Source of the DNA: Acidimicrobiaceae bacterium | GTDB taxonomy: Bacteria; Actinomycetota; Acidimicrobiia; Acidimicrobiales; Bog-793 | Direction: 5' to 3' | DNA: 7,200 nt | Assembly: GCA_027306715.1 (NCBI GenBank) | Contig: DAHUZG010000137.1 | Coordinates: 1-7,200 of the forward strand | Shown here: positions 5,461 to 7,200 of the stretch, one piece after another | How the letters are laid out: each line of letters begins with the position of its first letter | Position numbering within the stretch: position 1 is the stretch's first letter | Notes under the pieces: generated by a model | Databases searched by the model: none | Told to the model about the DNA's origin: nothing | The model's input: only the letters and a program-made list of their open reading frames with translations | Position numbers and translations under genes: made by a program

Positions 5461-6420
5461 GTGCTGGCAGACAAGGTCACGCTCGAGGAGCACATCTTGC
5501 CGGCCGGGTTCAGCGGGGTAGAGGCGCCTGCTTGGACCCCCGCCTTTGCGACGTCGGTGGCGGCGAGGCTGCGCGACGTCGAAGAGCTCCGGCTGCCGGA
5601 GATGGACCGAACCGGCGTGGCGATGCAGGTTCTCTCGGTGACAGCCCCCGGTGCTCGTGACGAGAAGGACCCGAAGCGCGCCTGTCTCATGGCTGCCCGG
5701 ATCAACGACGCGCTGGCTGAGATCGTCGCCGCGCACCCGACGCGCTTCGCCGCCTTCGCCGAGCTGCCCTGTCAAGCGCCCGAGCGTGCCGGCGAGGAGC
5801 TGGCGCGCTGCGTCGAGCAGCTTCATCTGAAAGGAGCTCTGGTACGCGGACATTCTCAGGGCCGCTACCTCGACGACGCGGCCTACTGGCCGTTGTGGGA
5901 GGCCGCAGAGGGCCTCGGAGTCCCGATCTACCTCCACCCGGCCCCGCCGGTACGGCCTCCGGCTGTCCTCGAGGGATATCGCGACCTCATGGGAAGCTCG
6001 TGGGGGTGGGGCTTCGAGACGGCCTCGCACGTCCTGCGGCTGGTCGTGGCGGGGGTGTTCGACCGCTTTCCTGCGAGCATGGTCATCGTCGGGCACATGG
6101 GTGAGGGCTTGCCGTACTCCGCGGCCCGCCTCGACAACCGCTGGACCATCAACAACCACGAGAGACGACTGGAGAAGCTGCCGTCGGAGTACCTCCGCGA
6201 CAACGTCATGGTCACGACCTCGGGGGTCTACTCAGAGCCGGCCCTCAGATGTGCGCTGGACGTGCTCGGGACGTCGCGGGTCATGTTCTCGGTGGACTAC
6301 CCGTTCGAGTCACTCGACGAGGCGTGCCACTTCATCGAGTCCGTGAGCGTCGAGGAAGATGTCCGCGTCGCTGTCTGCCGGGAGAACGCTCGGCAATGGC
6401 TTCGCCTGGGAACCGGGTGA
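5461..6420 (+). CDS. Metal-dependent amidohydrolase, gamma-resorcylate/dihydroxybenzoate decarboxylase type
   Basis: A 319-residue cytosolic TIM-barrel protein of the Amidohydro_2 type, about the length of characterised gamma-resorcylate decarboxylases (roughly 325). The metal site is intact: VTLEEH (6-11, ligands E9 and H11), YLHP (157-160, H159), GHMGEGLPY (211-219, H212 and E215) and SVDYPFE (277-283, D279). FETASHVLRLVVAGVFDRFP and VTTSGVY also match that subgroup. Its enzymes remove CO2 reversibly and without oxidation from aromatic acids such as 2,6- or 2,3-dihydroxybenzoate. The exact substrate is unknown; 5-carboxyvanillate or other aromatic acids are possible. The GTG at 5461 has an ideal AGGAGG. 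No ring-cleavage or resorcinol-pathway genes are adjacent in the window, so the metabolic context is missing. Some codons, such as aga and ata-type ones, are rare among the neighbours but not enough to argue for transfer. Confidence 0.9.
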   Translation: MLADKVTLEEHILPAGFSGVEAPAWTPAFATSVAARLRDVEELRLPEMDRTGVAMQVLSVTAPGARDEKDPKRACLMAARINDALAEIVAAHPTRFAAFAELPCQAPERAGEELARCVEQLHLKGALVRGHSQGRYLDDAAYWPLWEAAEGLGVPIYLHPAPPVRPPAVLEGYRDLMGSSWGWGFETASHVLRLVVAGVFDRFPASMVIVGHMGEGLPYSAARLDNRWTINNHERRLEKLPSEYLRDNVMVTTSGVYSEPALRCALDVLGTSRVMFSVDYPFESLDEACHFIESVSVEEDVRVAVCRENARQWLRLGTG

Positions 6421-6564
6421 TGACCATCGATCGATGACTCCCTCGAGCTCGCCGGCCGTGCTGCGGGTGAGGGTTCTGCCACACACCGTGAGCTGGGTAG
6501 ATGGCGCTTGACTTCTCTCCAGCACAGCGCAACAGTCAACGCCGTGCGCAACAGGCAAAGCCGC

Positions 6565-7200
6565 ATGCACCTGCGCCTCGGTGCGCTACGACACGCCCGG
6601 GCTGTCGAGGTCGAGACCGCCTCGTGCTCGGGGTCGCCGACCCTCGCCGCACCGGCTCTCACTTCTGCACGGCCGTCCGGGTCCGTTCGCAGGCGCTGTC
6701 GCGGGGCGGCGATCGCCGTCCTTCTTCTCTCCGCCGCATTGCCGGCAGTCGTGGCCACTACCGGTGCACCGGCGGCGGGCGCCAGCACCCCTCCGGCGAG
6801 CACCCCTCCCGGCAGCACCGCTCCCGACACGACGAGCACCTATCTCGACGCCGTCCTGGCGAACAGCCCGTCGGTCTTCTACCGCCTCGACGAGGCGAGC
6901 GGCACGACCGCCGCCGACTCGTCGGGGAACGGGATCTCCGCCAGCTACGAGACCGGGGCGACCCTCGGCGTGGCGGGCCCGGTGCCGAGCGACCCGGCAG
7001 CCACCGCCGTCGGCGAGCCGGGCACCGACACCGCCGCCGTCCTGAGCGTCCCGAGCGCCAACCTGCCGACCGGCGAGACCCCGGTCACCTACGAGCTCTG
7101 GGTGAAGGGCTCGACCGACCCCGGCTCGGGCGTGACGCTTCTCTCCAACCCGAACGGCTTCTCGCTCAGCCTTGCCGACAGCGGCTTCGGCGGCTGGGCG
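6565..7200 (+). CDS. Secreted LamG-domain protein, 5' part only
   Basis: The frame is open from 6424 to the right edge; from the ATG at 6565 it gives 212 residues with no stop. RRRCR (42-46) precedes a hydrophobic core (about 47-64), and AGA-S (71-74) is a plausible signal peptidase site, so the protein is probably exported. A Ser/Thr/Pro linker (74-92) follows. The segment FYRLDEASGTTAADSSGNG (105-123), then GATLGVAGPV (131-140), DTAAVLSVPSA (155-165) and VTYELWVKG (174-182), is typical of bacterial LamG/concanavalin A-like domains that bind carbohydrate or mediate adhesion. Such proteins are often large and multidomain. The start is uncertain: about 40 residues precede the signal core, there is no Shine-Dalgarno, and a GTG at 6544 is an alternative. 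The 144-nt gap before it holds a 12-bp palindrome (6425-6436) and a TTGACT (6508-6513), but no clear -10. Confidence 0.78.
   Translation, partial: MHLRLGALRHARAVEVETASCSGSPTLAAPALTSARPSGSVRRRCRGAAIAVLLLSAALPAVVATTGAPAAGASTPPASTPPGSTAPDTTSTYLDAVLANSPSVFYRLDEASGTTAADSSGNGISASYETGATLGVAGPVPSDPAATAVGEPGTDTAAVLSVPSANLPTGETPVTYELWVKGSTDPGSGVTLLSNPNGFSLSLADSGFGGWA
6784..6828 (+). repeat. 15-bp tandem repeat coding for the Ser/Thr/Pro linker
   Basis: Units start at 6784, 6799 and 6814 (agcacccctcc/ agcacccctccc/ agcaccgctccc types) and encode STPPA, STPPG and STAPD. They form the flexible linker between the signal peptide and the LamG domain. Confidence 0.85.

Noticed and set aside
4941..5705. Minus-strand frame of 254 codons, and another at 5263-6159
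   Set aside because: Both lie antisense to the DUF6941-like and amidohydrolase genes, whose conserved motifs define the true strand.
6581..7045. Plus-strand frame of 154 codons overlapping the LamG gene
   Set aside because: The LamG frame contains recognisable domain sequence and a signal peptide; this one is Arg/Pro/Ser low-complexity sequence in a shifted frame.

Overview
The window is very GC-rich, with G or C at nearly all third codon positions in the convincing genes and several GTG starts. The gene families (STELLO-like glycosyltransferase, DUF5666-like and DUF6941-like proteins, LamG wall-type protein) fit a high-GC actinobacterium, possibly from the Acidimicrobiia or Thermoleophilia. 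That placement is an inference, because no rRNA or other phylogenetic marker is present.

Layout. Positions 1-2858, minus strand: a tightly packed three-gene unit transcribed right to left. It holds a GT2-type glycosyltransferase (2858 to 1965), a STELLO-like (DUF288) glycosyltransferase (1980 to 1048) and an NAD-dependent sugar epimerase/dehydratase (1047, running off the left edge). The joints are a 16-nt overlap and a stop codon directly abutting a start codon, so the genes are probably co-translated. They plausibly make or attach a nucleotide-sugar-derived surface glycan. Positions 2859-3256 hold no confident gene but contain two 15-bp tandem repeats and a duplicated 20-bp element.

Positions 3257-4727, minus strand: a DUF5666-like membrane-anchored or exported protein (4727 to 4080), followed by a class I SAM-dependent methyltransferase with an Ala/Val/Pro repeat N-terminus (about 4072 to 3257). 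A perfect 26-bp palindrome lies just inside the start of the methyltransferase, 36 nt past the DUF5666-like stop. Positions 4728-4955 are a divergent intergenic region.

Positions 4956-7200, plus strand: a small DUF6941-like protein with a probable leaderless GTG start, a hairpin, and a metal-dependent amidohydrolase of the gamma-resorcylate/dihydroxybenzoate decarboxylase type (5461-6420, GTG start with a strong Shine-Dalgarno). Last comes the 5' part of a secreted LamG-domain protein that runs off the right edge.

No tRNA, rRNA, CRISPR array, insertion sequence or recognisable defence system was found. The most unusual content is the glycosyltransferase/epimerase trio, the 26-bp palindrome, the repeat-encoded methyltransferase N-terminus, and the recurrence of 15-bp tandem repeats both within and between genes.
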